Shown: positions 5,682-13,566, counted from the first letter of the stretch. The stretch is DNA of 14,790 bases from Actinomycetota bacterium (GCA_947472655.1 CANJCG010000031.1:1-14790), one strand, 5' to 3'. Translations and numbers: made by a program. The notes: a model not told the origin generated them from the letters alone.

Positions 5682-6305
5682 TTCAAGGCGAATCCAGCCA
5701 CGTTGCGCAAAGTCAGCGAGCGCCTTGTTCACTGTTTCACGAGATGCACCAACAAGTTGCGCAAGTTCTTCTTGTGTCATGTCATGGGTGACCATCAGAC
5801 CGTCAGGCAAGATGGTGCCGAACTTTTCTCCGAGGTCCATTAACGCTTTGGCAACACGGCCGGGAACGTCAGAGAACACGAGGTCTGCCATAGCTTCATT
5901 AGTGCGGCGAAGCCGACGAGCGAGTGCTTGTAGTAGCGCTGCTGCAACCTCTGGGCGGCCAGCAAGCCATGGACGCAGTTGATCATTACCTAGGCCAAGC
6001 ACAATGGCATCGGTGAGTCCGGTTGCTGTTGAGGTGCGAACGCCTGGATCGAACAAACTTAATTCGCCAAACATCTCGCCCGGTCCAAGTACTGCAAGCA
6101 GTGACTCCCGACCGTCACCTGATGTTTGACCGAGCTTGACCTTGCCGTCGACGATGACATACATGCGATCGCCAGGATCGCCCTCGGAAAACAGAACCTC
6201 ACCTTTGACAACGCTGCGCTCTACCAAAGAGGCGCGAAGTGCCGTAGCCCCTTCAACATCTAGTGCCGCAAAGAGGGGCGCACTCATTACCGTCATTTCA
6301 TCCAC
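5628..6305 (-). CDS. crp: Crp/Fnr-family cAMP receptor protein (Rv3676 type)
   Basis: A 225-residue Crp/Fnr global regulator. The N-terminal cyclic-nucleotide domain has FSEGDPGDRMYVIVDGKVK followed by the phosphate-binding cassette FGELSLFDPGVRTSTAT, which carries the FGE and RTSTA pattern of cAMP-binding members. The C-terminal helix-turn-helix reads TQEELAQLVGASRETVNKAL, whose R-E-x2-N recognition helix predicts TGTGA-N6-TCACA-type sites. A GTG start at 6305 gives length and N-terminus (VDE...) matching Rv3676 (224 residues). ATG 6296 and 6287 are alternatives, and the open frame to 6380 runs into nth. There is no clear ribosome binding site; CAGAAT lies six bases before the GTG as a near-match to the leaderless -10. 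The 3' end overlaps the metallo-hydrolase gene by 54 bases. Confidence 0.94.
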   Translation of the reverse strand: MDEMTVMSAPLFAALDVEGATALRASLVERSVVKGEVLFSEGDPGDRMYVIVDGKVKLGQTSGDGRESLLAVLGPGEMFGELSLFDPGVRTSTATGLTDAIVLGLGNDQLRPWLAGRPEVAAALLQALARRLRRTNEAMADLVFSDVPGRVAKALMDLGEKFGTILPDGLMVTHDMTQEELAQLVGASRETVNKALADFAQRGWIRLESRQVLILDVERLGKRAR

Positions 6306-6366
6306 GACACCATTCTGACCTATAACTGAGGTGCCCCGGTACACACCCTCGTGGCCACTGCACCCA

Positions 6367-6372
6367 TACGCT
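6367..6372 (+). promoter_or_regulatory. Leaderless -10 element of nth
   Basis: TACGCT fits TANNNT and is followed by six bases and then ATG 6379. No ribosome binding site precedes that ATG. The hexamer is identical to the one before the first ATPase gene. The 73-base crp-nth gap must hold both promoters; an 8-bp palindrome GTGGCCAC (6351-6358) lies between them. Confidence 0.52.
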
Positions 6373-6378
6373 GGGCCC

Positions 6379-7074
6379 ATGACGGATTTAGCAGCGCAAA
6401 AGCGGCGATTCCGTTCAATTTATAAGGCTTTGGAAGCTCAATACCCCGATGTGAAATGCGAATTGGACTTCACAAACCCCTTGCAATTACTGGTTGCCAC
6501 TGTTCTCAGCGCTCAAAGCACCGACGTGCGGGTCAACAAGGTCACGCCTGCGCTCTTCGAGAAGTACCACGTAGCGGCTGACTTTGCCGGCGCCCGAGCA
6601 GCTGACTTAGAGGAAATTATTCACCCTGTTGGCTTTTATCGAGCCAAGTCGGCGACCCTGCAGGCTATTGGCCAGCAACTCTGTGACCGCTTTGGTGGTG
6701 AAGTACCCAAAACACTGGAAGAACTCATCACACTGCCTGGGGTTGGGCGTAAAACAGCAAACGTGGTGCTGGGCGAAGCCTTCGGGTTTCCAGGAATCAC
6801 CGTTGATACTCACATGCTGCGCTTATGTATGCGCTTGGGATTCACAACTGAAACAGACCCAGTCAAAGTTGAACGCGATCTGATGGAACTTTGGCCAAAG
6901 AAAGATTGGACCAAGGCATCACAGTTGGTCATCTGGCATGGGCGACGCAGGTGCCATGCTCGCAAACCGGCATGTGGCGCTTGCACTATCGCGAAGTGGT
7001 GCCCCTCGTTTGGTGAAGGACCAACTGATCCAGAAGCTGCACAAGCACTCGTGAAAACAATGGGCAGGGCGTGA
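6379..7074 (+). CDS. nth: Endonuclease III (DNA glycosylase/AP lyase)
   Basis: A 231-residue base-excision repair enzyme that removes oxidised pyrimidines and cleaves at abasic sites. The helix-hairpin-helix LPGVGRKTA contains the catalytic lysine K125, and the catalytic aspartate D143 is in TVDTHMLR. The [4Fe-4S] cluster motif C-x6-C-x2-C-x5-C is complete (C192, C199, C202, C208). The early VLSAQSTDVRVN block also matches the family. The start at ATG 6379 rather than 6331 is supported by the leaderless -10 at 6367-6372 and by family length. It is transcribed divergently from crp, as in M. tuberculosis. The thioredoxin and NUDIX genes that follow nth there (Rv3673c-Rv3672c) are absent, and marP begins seven bases after the stop. 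Confidence 0.96.
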   Translation: MTDLAAQKRRFRSIYKALEAQYPDVKCELDFTNPLQLLVATVLSAQSTDVRVNKVTPALFEKYHVAADFAGARAADLEEIIHPVGFYRAKSATLQAIGQQLCDRFGGEVPKTLEELITLPGVGRKTANVVLGEAFGFPGITVDTHMLRLCMRLGFTTETDPVKVERDLMELWPKKDWTKASQLVIWHGRRRCHARKPACGACTIAKWCPSFGEGPTDPEAAQALVKTMGRA

Positions 7075-7081
7075 GGTCGCG

Positions 7082-8272
7082 ATGAATGTGGTCGACTGGG
7101 TGCTCGTCGGTGCGGTATTTGTTTTCGCTTGGGCCGGTTGGCGTCAAGGTTTTGTTGCCGGGCTGTTGTCTTTCGCTGGATTCTTAGGCGGCGGCATTCT
7201 CGCTGCACTGGTGTTGCCGCAAATCGTTGCTTCGTTCTTCAGCGAAGGGTTGGTTCGTGCGCTGGTATTGATTGCAGCGGTGTTAATTTCAGCACTCCTG
7301 GGCCAAACTTTGGCCTCAATTCTTGGCCGGATGCTGCGCGCTGCCATCACTTGGACTCCAGTGAAATATGTTGATAGAGCAGCAGGAGCTGGACTCAATG
7401 TATTGGCTTTAGCCGTCATCGTTTGGATTATTGCTAGCGCGGTCGCGATGCTGCCGACAACACAAACCACTACGTTGGTGCAGCAGTCAAAAGTTGTGAC
7501 GACCTTAGATTCGTTAGTTCCAAATCAAGTGCGTGATTCATTCATCCACCTGAGAGATGTTGTTGGGCAAAGTTCATTTCCAAAAGTCTTCTCAGGGATC
7601 GCTGAAGTTGTCGGGCCGGAAGTTAACGCACCGAATGAATCGATCCCGAACAACATCAGTGTCGTGACCGCCATGCAATCAGTCGCACGAATTTTTGGAA
7701 CTGCCACAGCGTGTAAAACGACACTGACTGGATCGGGTTTCTTTGCAAGTAGCAGTTTGGTTCTTACAAATGCACACGTCGTAGCGGGAGTGAGCAATCC
7801 TGAAGTTGAGATAGGGAATCAGCATTGGCCTGCAAGGGTTGTCTACTTCGATCCAAAACTTGATGTTGCTGCACTTAAGATCGATTCCGCACTCATTCCA
7901 GCACTCGCTTTGCAACCGACACCACCCCAATCTGGTGATGATGCTGTTGCCGCTGGTTATCCAGGTGGAGGAAGCCTCATAGCCACACCAGTTCGAATCC
8001 GTGCATTGATTGATGCACGAGGCGATGACATCTACGGGAAAAGCGGAGTTGAACGGCGAGTCATTTCTTTCCGTGGAGCAGTGGTGCCGGGCGATTCAGG
8101 CGGCCCACTGCTCTCAACCCAAGGCGAAGTTTTGGGGATGGTTTTTGGTTCAGGAATTAGCAATAAATCAACGGGCTATGCGATTGCTGCGAGTGAGCTT
8201 GAGACAGCGATTCAAAGTGGGAACGTAAATACAGCTGAAGTGAGTACCGGCACTTGCGTTGTTCGTGACTAA
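7082..8272 (+). CDS. marP: Membrane-anchored periplasmic serine protease, MarP type
   Basis: A 396-residue protein with an N-terminal CvpA-like domain of four membrane segments (about residues 3-20, 25-48, 57-80 and 103-125). A linker and a chymotrypsin-like protease domain outside the membrane follow. The catalytic triad is H232 (TNAHVV), D261 (KLDVAALK) and S339 (PGDSGGP). C211 and C392 bracket the protease domain and match the disulfide pair of M. tuberculosis MarP (C214-C395), a protease needed for survival in acid. Length is nearly identical to MarP (397). GAGG at 7073-7076 overlaps the nth stop and lies five bases before the ATG, so the gene is probably co-transcribed with nth. The stop is only four bases from the stop of the converging holin-like gene. 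Role in acid or oxidative stress is inferred from the family. Confidence 0.95.
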   Translation: MNVVDWVLVGAVFVFAWAGWRQGFVAGLLSFAGFLGGGILAALVLPQIVASFFSEGLVRALVLIAAVLISALLGQTLASILGRMLRAAITWTPVKYVDRAAGAGLNVLALAVIVWIIASAVAMLPTTQTTTLVQQSKVVTTLDSLVPNQVRDSFIHLRDVVGQSSFPKVFSGIAEVVGPEVNAPNESIPNNISVVTAMQSVARIFGTATACKTTLTGSGFFASSSLVLTNAHVVAGVSNPEVEIGNQHWPARVVYFDPKLDVAALKIDSALIPALALQPTPPQSGDDAVAAGYPGGGSLIATPVRIRALIDARGDDIYGKSGVERRVISFRGAVVPGDSGGPLLSTQGEVLGMVFGSGISNKSTGYAIAASELETAIQSGNVNTAEVSTGTCVVRD

Positions 8273-8276
8273 CGAA

Positions 8277-8666
8277 TTAGGAAGCATCTGTCTGGCCGAA
8301 GGCTTCAGTGGTCTTATTCAGCTCGCGTAATGCCAACGTGGGGCCTTTAATCTTTGAAGCTTGGGATTTAGCCATTGCACCAGCAAATCCAGTAACAAGA
8401 ATCAAGAGCAAGGTGATGATGCCAAAAGCTGCCCACGTTTGTAGGCCCAACTGAACAAGCACGTAGGCCAAGGTGAAGAGCAGGAATACCACTACCAGCG
8501 GCGTGAGCACGAGTGCGACGAGGCCAAAGATCGTGGCACTTGTCATCGCCTTCTTGGAGGCCTTCATCTCGGCTTGAGCGAGGGCTAATTGGGCCATGGC
8601 GAGACGCTTGGCGTCGGAGACTGTCTTGGAAATGAGTTCGCCGATGCTGGGCTGGTTGTCAGACAT
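8277..8666 (-). CDS. Actinobacterial holin-X-like membrane protein (Rv3669 type)
   Basis: A 129-residue protein with an amphipathic, alanine- and lysine-rich N-terminal helix (about 8-42). Two hydrophobic membrane segments (about 45-72 and 76-98) and a short charged C-terminus follow. This matches the family named putative actinobacterial holin-X, holin superfamily III, represented by Rv3669 at the same locus in M. tuberculosis. Despite the name there is no phage context here; the neighbours are housekeeping genes, so a role in envelope organisation is more likely than lysis. The ATG lacks a ribosome binding site and has TAGCCT six bases upstream, indicating a leaderless transcript of its own, although it also follows nhaA on the same strand. 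It converges on marP with a four-base gap. Confidence 0.82.
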   Translation of the reverse strand: MSDNQPSIGELISKTVSDAKRLAMAQLALAQAEMKASKKAMTSATIFGLVALVLTPLVVVFLLFTLAYVLVQLGLQTWAAFGIITLLLILVTGFAGAMAKSQASKIKGPTLALRELNKTTEAFGQTDAS

Positions 8667-8702
8667 AACGCGAGGCTAGCGCGTTGTTCCCGGCTTCCTC
8701 AA
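8667..8702 (-). promoter_or_regulatory. Leaderless promoter of the holin-like gene with a dyad over the -10
   Basis: On the minus strand TTGAGG (8702-8697), an 18-base spacer and TAGCCT (8678-8673) precede ATG 8666 by six bases. An inverted repeat AACGCG-N7-CGCGTT (8667-8685) is centred on the -10, so a protein bound to it would block the promoter. If nhaA transcripts read through, the same repeat could form a short GC-rich hairpin covering the bases just before the start codon. Confidence 0.5.
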
Positions 8703-8737
8703 TTATTAGGCAGGTATGGCAGCGTCGAACACGGTTT

Positions 8738-9979
8738 TCATGCGTCACTATCGTCGTCAGCTGCCAACAATGCGTAGGCCCGGCCCCGGCGGCGCAGGGC
8801 GAAGCTTGCAAGGATTACTGCAAGAACGGAGGCAACGAGAATCGCTAATTTCGCGGACTCAAGAACCCCTCCGGCGTAGCTCAACTCTGCGATCAGCAAT
8901 GCCACCGTGAAGCCAATGCCGCCAAGAATTCCTACGGCCAAGATGTCAAGCCAACGAAGTGAGGCTGAAAGGGACGCCTTCGTGAAACGAGCCACGAGCC
9001 ACGAGGTGGCGAAAATACCAATCGGTTTTCCAAGCACGAGACCGGCAGTAACACCAATCGCTACGGGTGTCGTTACTGCGGACCAGATGCCAGTGGTGCG
9101 CAGATCAACTCCTGCTGCAACGAGAGCAAACAGTGGCACACACACGGCAGCGCTTATTGGATGAAAACGGTCAGCCATGCGGTCGGCAGGTGACTTGGAT
9201 TCCCCAGAATCTAAGCGCACGCGTGTGAGCAGACCCAGCACGACGCCTGCAACGGTTGCGTGAACGCCACTGTTTTGCATGAAGACCCAAGCCATCAAGC
9301 CAAGCGGCACATATAAAAATGCAGTGCGGATTCGCCTTTGCTGAGCCCAGGCATAAGCCAAACAAGCCAGAGTCGACAGGGCGAGCGACCAAAAAGAAAT
9401 GGAGTCTGTGTAAAAGATTGCGATTACCAAGATCGCGCCGAGATCATCAACCACGGCCAACGTCAGCAAGAAAGCGCGAAGCGCAATGGGCAAGTGCTTG
9501 CCTACGACAGCTAACACAGCAAGCGCAAAGGCGATATCGGTCGCCATGGGTATACCCCAGCCGCCAGGCATGCCCTCGGGGGTGGCCATGTTGATGCCGA
9601 CAAAAATGAGAGCAGGAACGAGCATGCCACCGATAGCGGCCGCTATTGGAACAGCGGCTTGTCGGAACTTGGAAAGAGAGCCGAGTACTAATTCATGTTT
9701 AAGTTCGAGTCCAATAACAAAAAAGAAGATTGCTAACAGGAAGTCTTCCGCCCAAGCCCCGACAGACAAGTGCAGGTTCAGAAAATCGGGACCAAACTCA
9801 TAATTAACAAAGGTCGCATAACTGTTACCCCAGGGCGAGTTCGCCCAAACCAACGCGATCAGTGCCGCAATAAGCAGAAGTACGCCGCCAAAAGTTTCAT
9901 CGCGCAAACGTTCGCGGATGTACCCACGTTCAGGCAGCGAAAGCCGACTTAAGAATTCAGTCGGTTCAAGATTGCTCAA
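8738..9979 (-). CDS. nhaA: Na+/H+ antiporter NhaA
   Basis: A 413-residue integral membrane antiporter that exchanges cytoplasmic Na+ for protons. The family core is intact: FFFVIGLELKHELVLGSL at about residues 85-102, ATDIAFALAVL with D148 (E. coli D133), and VVDDLGAI with the ion-binding pair D178/D179 (E. coli D163/D164). About 11-12 hydrophobic segments span the protein, and the tail is acidic (DDDSDA). Translation starts at TTG 9979, overlapping the acsA stop as TTGA (9979-9976). An NhaA that is translationally coupled to acetyl-CoA synthetase suggests that acetate uptake or activation and sodium/proton balance are adjusted together. The gap to the holin-like gene is 71 bases. Confidence 0.96.
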   Translation of the reverse strand: MSNLEPTEFLSRLSLPERGYIRERLRDETFGGVLLLIAALIALVWANSPWGNSYATFVNYEFGPDFLNLHLSVGAWAEDFLLAIFFFVIGLELKHELVLGSLSKFRQAAVPIAAAIGGMLVPALIFVGINMATPEGMPGGWGIPMATDIAFALAVLAVVGKHLPIALRAFLLTLAVVDDLGAILVIAIFYTDSISFWSLALSTLACLAYAWAQQRRIRTAFLYVPLGLMAWVFMQNSGVHATVAGVVLGLLTRVRLDSGESKSPADRMADRFHPISAAVCVPLFALVAAGVDLRTTGIWSAVTTPVAIGVTAGLVLGKPIGIFATSWLVARFTKASLSASLRWLDILAVGILGGIGFTVALLIAELSYAGGVLESAKLAILVASVLAVILASFALRRRGRAYALLAADDDSDA

Positions 9980-11928
9980 TCCTCGCTCGGTCCGCTAGCG
10001 AGGCCTGAAGCAATCAGTTTCATGACAGCAGGGTCAGCCAGTGTGGTGGCATCGCCAATGTCACGATGTTCAGCAACATCGCGAAGCAGACGTCGCATGA
10101 TTTTTCCTGATCGAGTTTTCGGCAACTCAGCAACAACCAAAATCTGACGGGGCTTTGCGATTGGACCGATTTCCTGGGCAACATGATCGCGAAGTTCCTT
10201 CACGAGATCCGGTCCATTTTCGGCGCCTGCACGCAAAAGAACGAAAGCCACGATGCCTTGGCCAGTTCGATCATCGGTAGCTCCAACCACGGCAGCTTCA
10301 GCAATCTTTGGATGCGAGACCAGAGCTGATTCAACTTCGGTAGTTGAAATTCGGTGACCAGAAACGTTCATCACGTCATCAACGCGGCCAAGTATCCAGA
10401 TGGCACCTTCGGAGTCGAGTTTGGATCCGTCTCCCGCAAAATACAGATGTGGCCAACGAGACCAATAGGTGTCGACATACCGCTGGTTGTCACCCCAGAT
10501 GCCGCGGAGCATTGCTGGCCAAGGCTCAGCAATAACCAAGTAACCACCTGAACCAGGTTGTACGGGAGCGCCCTCTTCATCAACCACAACTGCGCTAATT
10601 CCTGGGATGGCTTGCATAGCAGAACCGGGCTTACACGAGGTGATTCCTGGAAGTGGCGAAATCATGATGCCGCCAGTTTCGGTTTGCCACCAGGTGTCAA
10701 CGATCGGACAATCGTTGTTACCGATCACTTCTCGGTACCACATCCAGGCTTCTGGATTGATTGGTTCACCAACCGAGCCAAGGAGCCGCAATGAGGATAG
10801 ATCTTTACTCTTTGGCAGTTCATCGCCCCATGTCATACACGTGCGGATAGCAGTTGGCGCTGTGTAAAGAATTGAAACGCGATGGCGTTCAATAATGTCC
10901 CACCAGCGATCACGTTGAGGAGTATCGGGAGTGCCCTCGTAGATCACCTGAGTTACTCGATTGGCTAGCGGGCCATAAGTAACGTAGGAATGACCAGTAA
11001 TCCAGCCAATGTCTGCGGTGCACCAATACACATCAGAGTCAGGCTTGAGATCAAAAATCACGCGATGCGTATACGAAGTTTGAACAAGATAGCCGCCGCT
11101 GGTGTGCAGAATGCCTTTCGGCTTACCTGTAGTTCCAGAGGTATACAGAATAAACAGTGGATGTTCGCTGTCAAAGGCCTCTGGGGTATGGACATCTGAT
11201 TGACGATCTACAACATCGTGCCACCATAAATCTCGACCATCCTGCCAAGCAACGTCTGCTCCAGTGCGCTTAACAACCAGCACGTTGCGCACAGGAGTGT
11301 CACTAACCAGAGCATCATCGACGGCAGGTTTCAGCGGCATTGCGTTTCCGCGGCGGTACTGGCCATCTGACGTGATCACCAGTGCTGCTTGAGCGTCATC
11401 GATTCGGCTGGTCAGTGCTGTTGCGGAGAATCCAGCGAAGACAACCGAGTGTGGCGCACCGATACGTGCACAGGCCAACATGGAGATGACTGCCTCAGGA
11501 ATCATCGGAAGATAAATCATCACGCGATCACCTGCGTTAATGCCAAGTTCGATTAGCGCATTTGCAGTCTTGCTGACCTCGCGCTGCAACTCGGCGTAGG
11601 TGATGTCGCGCCTATCGCCGGGTTCACCTTCGAAGCGCAATGCGACCTGCTCGCCGAACCCATCTTCAACGTGGCGATCAACACAGTTATAGGCAACGTT
11701 GAGTTTGCCTCCGACAAACCATTTGGCAAAGGGTGCACCAGACCAGTCGAGCACTTCTGAGTAAGGCGTTTCCCACGAAAGATGTTGGGCTTGCTCGTCC
11801 CAAAAACCTAAACGGTCAGCGCTTGCCGATTCAAAGATCCCGGGCTGCGCATTTGCTTGTGCTGCAAATTGCGGTGAGGGTGGGAAGTGTCGATCTTCGC
11901 TCAGCAGGTTTTCTATGGCGTCATTCAT
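9976..11928 (-). CDS. acsA: Acetyl-CoA synthetase (AMP-forming)
   Basis: A 650-residue ANL-superfamily ligase converting acetate, ATP and CoA to acetyl-CoA, AMP and pyrophosphate. The P-loop YTSGTTGKPKG is at residues 262-272. The acetate pocket includes DIGWITGHSY (306-315) and DTWWQTETGG (411-420), with W414 at the position that restricts the Salmonella enzyme to acetate. The A8 hinge GRVDDVMNVSGHRIST is present. The C-terminal RSGKIMRR carries K609, the lysine that is reversibly acetylated to switch the enzyme off in bacteria. Length (about 650) is full. ATG 11928 has GAGG seven bases upstream. The gene lies 44 bases behind the Fic-like gene and overlaps nhaA by four. A partial Crp-type site covers its ribosome binding region. 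Confidence 0.97.
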   Translation of the reverse strand: MNDAIENLLSEDRHFPPSPQFAAQANAQPGIFESASADRLGFWDEQAQHLSWETPYSEVLDWSGAPFAKWFVGGKLNVAYNCVDRHVEDGFGEQVALRFEGEPGDRRDITYAELQREVSKTANALIELGINAGDRVMIYLPMIPEAVISMLACARIGAPHSVVFAGFSATALTSRIDDAQAALVITSDGQYRRGNAMPLKPAVDDALVSDTPVRNVLVVKRTGADVAWQDGRDLWWHDVVDRQSDVHTPEAFDSEHPLFILYTSGTTGKPKGILHTSGGYLVQTSYTHRVIFDLKPDSDVYWCTADIGWITGHSYVTYGPLANRVTQVIYEGTPDTPQRDRWWDIIERHRVSILYTAPTAIRTCMTWGDELPKSKDLSSLRLLGSVGEPINPEAWMWYREVIGNNDCPIVDTWWQTETGGIMISPLPGITSCKPGSAMQAIPGISAVVVDEEGAPVQPGSGGYLVIAEPWPAMLRGIWGDNQRYVDTYWSRWPHLYFAGDGSKLDSEGAIWILGRVDDVMNVSGHRISTTEVESALVSHPKIAEAAVVGATDDRTGQGIVAFVLLRAGAENGPDLVKELRDHVAQEIGPIAKPRQILVVAELPKTRSGKIMRRLLRDVAEHRDIGDATTLADPAVMKLIASGLASGPSED

Positions 11929-11929
11929 A

Positions 11930-11945
11930 TGCGTACCTCATCACA
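11930..11945. promoter_or_regulatory. Candidate Crp half-conserved site before acsA
   Basis: Plus-strand TGCGT-ACCTCA-TCACA matches TGTGA-N6-TCACA at 8 of 10 defined positions: one half is perfect and the other is 3 of 5. It overlaps the acsA ribosome binding site, so a bound Crp would be more likely to block than to activate a promoter upstream. acs is a Crp target in other bacteria and crp is encoded in this window. The match is weak. Confidence 0.25.
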
Positions 11946-11972
11946 CTTGGCTGCAGATTCGCAGGACTTGAG

Positions 11973-12743
11973 TTAGACACTGACGGCTGCAGCTCCAATT
12001 GCGCACGAAGCCGAGAACCAGATCACTGATTGAGCCACCCCGTCGGTGGTACCTAAGCCGTAATTTCGAATCGCCTGCACGTATGCCGGCCGACCCGATT
12101 CAGCGAATCCGTGCTCAGGAATGGTGAACGGCGAAGGATCGATGCCTCGCTCAGCGAGAACAACACGAACAAGGGCTCGTCCGATCAATCCGGACCCCCA
12201 AGTAAAGGGACGGAGCCAAAGAATTTCGTTATGCACAAGGGCTGCAAGAAGTAGGCCAGGCAAATCAGTTTGACGGGTCACCAAACTCGAAAGAGCCATC
12301 AGGCTTGGAGCAAGAGTTGCTACTTCGGGTAACGAACCGATCTTCAAAGGATCATCTGTTTCAGTGCCTGAACGTGGCCGCCCCAACGTTGCGGAGTCTT
12401 CAAAGCCAGTGGCGGTGAGCGCATGCAGGTGAGCGATGACCTGCAATGGCGCCTTGCCCCACGTATCAATCTGGCTGGGAACAGTTGAGGTGAGCAAGAG
12501 CGCGCTTCCCAGCACTTGACCCATTGGGGATTGATCAGGAACAACAAGGTCAGCGCCATCAATCATTGCCGATGCGCGAGCCCCACGTTCGATGGATGCA
12601 CTGGCGACTTCATTGGCAGCAGTACGAATATCTCTACGCCAGAGCACTGCATCAATATCGTCTCGGGCAGCAGAGAGTGCCGTACTGACATCGTTACGCT
12701 TGAGTAGTTGCTCAAGAAATGCGGGATGAAATGTCTGGCTCAC
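11973..12743 (-). CDS. Degenerate Fic-fold protein (Rv3662c type), probably not an active AMP transferase
   Basis: A 256-residue helical protein conserved at this place in actinobacteria, sometimes annotated as Fic-like or oxidoreductase. Where Fic enzymes have HPFx[D/N]GNGRxxR it has L-RPF-TW-GSG-LIGR (residues 177-189). The catalytic histidine is R178 and the anion-hole GNGR is altered. Upstream, S58-AMI-D62-G63 resembles the inhibitory motif (S/T)xxxE(G/N) with Asp for Glu. Both halves of the Fic switch are thus recognisable but changed, so a binding or regulatory role is more likely than AMP transfer. The start is GTG 12743 with TAGTGT seven bases upstream, suggesting a leaderless transcript; a GAGG lies 13 bases away, too far for good initiation. 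It stands between the HAD phosphatase gene and acsA on one strand, with gaps of 34 and 44 bases. Confidence 0.72.
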   Translation of the reverse strand: MSQTFHPAFLEQLLKRNDVSTALSAARDDIDAVLWRRDIRTAANEVASASIERGARASAMIDGADLVVPDQSPMGQVLGSALLLTSTVPSQIDTWGKAPLQVIAHLHALTATGFEDSATLGRPRSGTETDDPLKIGSLPEVATLAPSLMALSSLVTRQTDLPGLLLAALVHNEILWLRPFTWGSGLIGRALVRVVLAERGIDPSPFTIPEHGFAESGRPAYVQAIRNYGLGTTDGVAQSVIWFSASCAIGAAAVSV

Positions 12744-12750
12744 GGTTATG

Positions 12751-12756
12751 ACACTA
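12751..12756 (-). promoter_or_regulatory. Leaderless -10 element of the Fic-like gene
   Basis: TAGTGT (minus strand, 12756-12751) fits TANNNT and is seven bases before GTG 12743. It lies in the 34-base gap after the HAD gene, so the Fic-like, acsA and nhaA genes could be transcribed independently of the HAD gene. Confidence 0.45.
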
Positions 12757-12777
12757 CCTCGTGAAGCTACAAGGTCT

Positions 12778-13566
12778 TTAGGAAGCAGGGGCGGTGCGGG
12801 TCATGCGACGAATTGCATACCAAGCAAACCCAATAGCCACAGCACCTAACGCAACGCTGGTACCGGTAACCGCAATCTGTTTTGAATGTGATTTCAAACC
12901 GATTGGCTTTTCGAAGTCTTTAATTGGCCATTCGCGATCGATAGCAATCTCACGAAGCTCATCATCAGGATTCACTGCAACAGGGAACCCAACAGCATCA
13001 AGCATTGGGATGTCTGTTTGAGAATCGCTGTAGGCATAACACTGCGACAAGTCGTAGCCACGCTCGGCGGCAAGTTCGCGCATTGCCAAGGCCTTGTTTT
13101 CACCGTATGCATAAAACAGCAGCTCGCCGGTGTAGCAACCATTCTCAATTGCTACCTGTGTGGCGATGGTGTGATCAACCCCGAGCCGTAGACCGATGGG
13201 TTCAACCAGATCGCTGCCCGATGACGAAACGATGACGATTTCATGGCCTGCTGCGCGATGCTCAGCGATCAAGTCGACGGCCTCTTGATACACCATCGGG
13301 TCAATAATGTCGTCCAAAGTTTCAGCAACTATCGCGCGTACCGTTTCTACGTCCCAGCCAGCAACCAAGCTTGAAACGTAGGTGCGCATCTGATCCATGA
13401 GTTCGTGATCAGCGCCGGAGGTAACGAACACGAGTTGGGCATAGGCACTGCGAAGTACCTGACGACGCCCAATCAGTCCACCCTTAAAAAAGGGACGAGC
13501 AAAGGCGAAAGCACTCGACTTGGCCAAAATGGTCTTATCGAGGTCAAAGAATGCTGCCGTCGACAT
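12778..13566 (-). CDS. HAD-superfamily phosphatase, SerB-like (HAD-IB, Rv3661 type), membrane-tailed
   Basis: A 262-residue HAD-IB hydrolase. Motif I is FFDLDKT with nucleophile D8 and D10. Motif II is IVSSSG (112-117), motif III K158 in GENKALAMREL, and motif IV YSDSQTDIPML with D181 and D185. All catalytic residues are present, so it should be an active Mg2+-dependent phosphatase. Related proteins act on phosphoserine or lysophosphatidic acid, but the substrate here is open. A hydrophobic segment at about 231-251 followed by RRM anchors the C-terminus in the membrane, as in the M. tuberculosis homologue Rv3661. ATG 13566 is chosen because TACCGT lies seven bases upstream (leaderless pattern), no ribosome binding site exists, and family similarity begins at TAAFFDLDKT. 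A longer frame to 13767 would overlap ssd. The gene is divergent from ssd, a conserved arrangement. Confidence 0.9.
   Translation of the reverse strand: MSTAAFFDLDKTILAKSSAFAFARPFFKGGLIGRRQVLRSAYAQLVFVTSGADHELMDQMRTYVSSLVAGWDVETVRAIVAETLDDIIDPMVYQEAVDLIAEHRAAGHEIVIVSSSGSDLVEPIGLRLGVDHTIATQVAIENGCYTGELLFYAYGENKALAMRELAAERGYDLSQCYAYSDSQTDIPMLDAVGFPVAVNPDDELREIAIDREWPIKDFEKPIGLKSHSKQIAVTGTSVALGAVAIGFAWYAIRRMTRTAPAS

Noticed and set aside
6306..6380. Longer crp frame reaching 6380
   Set aside because: It crosses the divergent promoter and the nth start; the GTG at 6305 gives the family length.
8277..8666. Phage holin or prophage remnant
   Set aside because: No lysin, integrase or other phage genes are near; the family is a chromosomal actinobacterial membrane protein found at the same locus elsewhere.
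11943..11990. Repeated GGCTGCAG octamers around the end of the Fic-like gene
   Set aside because: Two short GC-rich 8-mers, one of them within coding sequence, are expected by chance and have no dyad partner.
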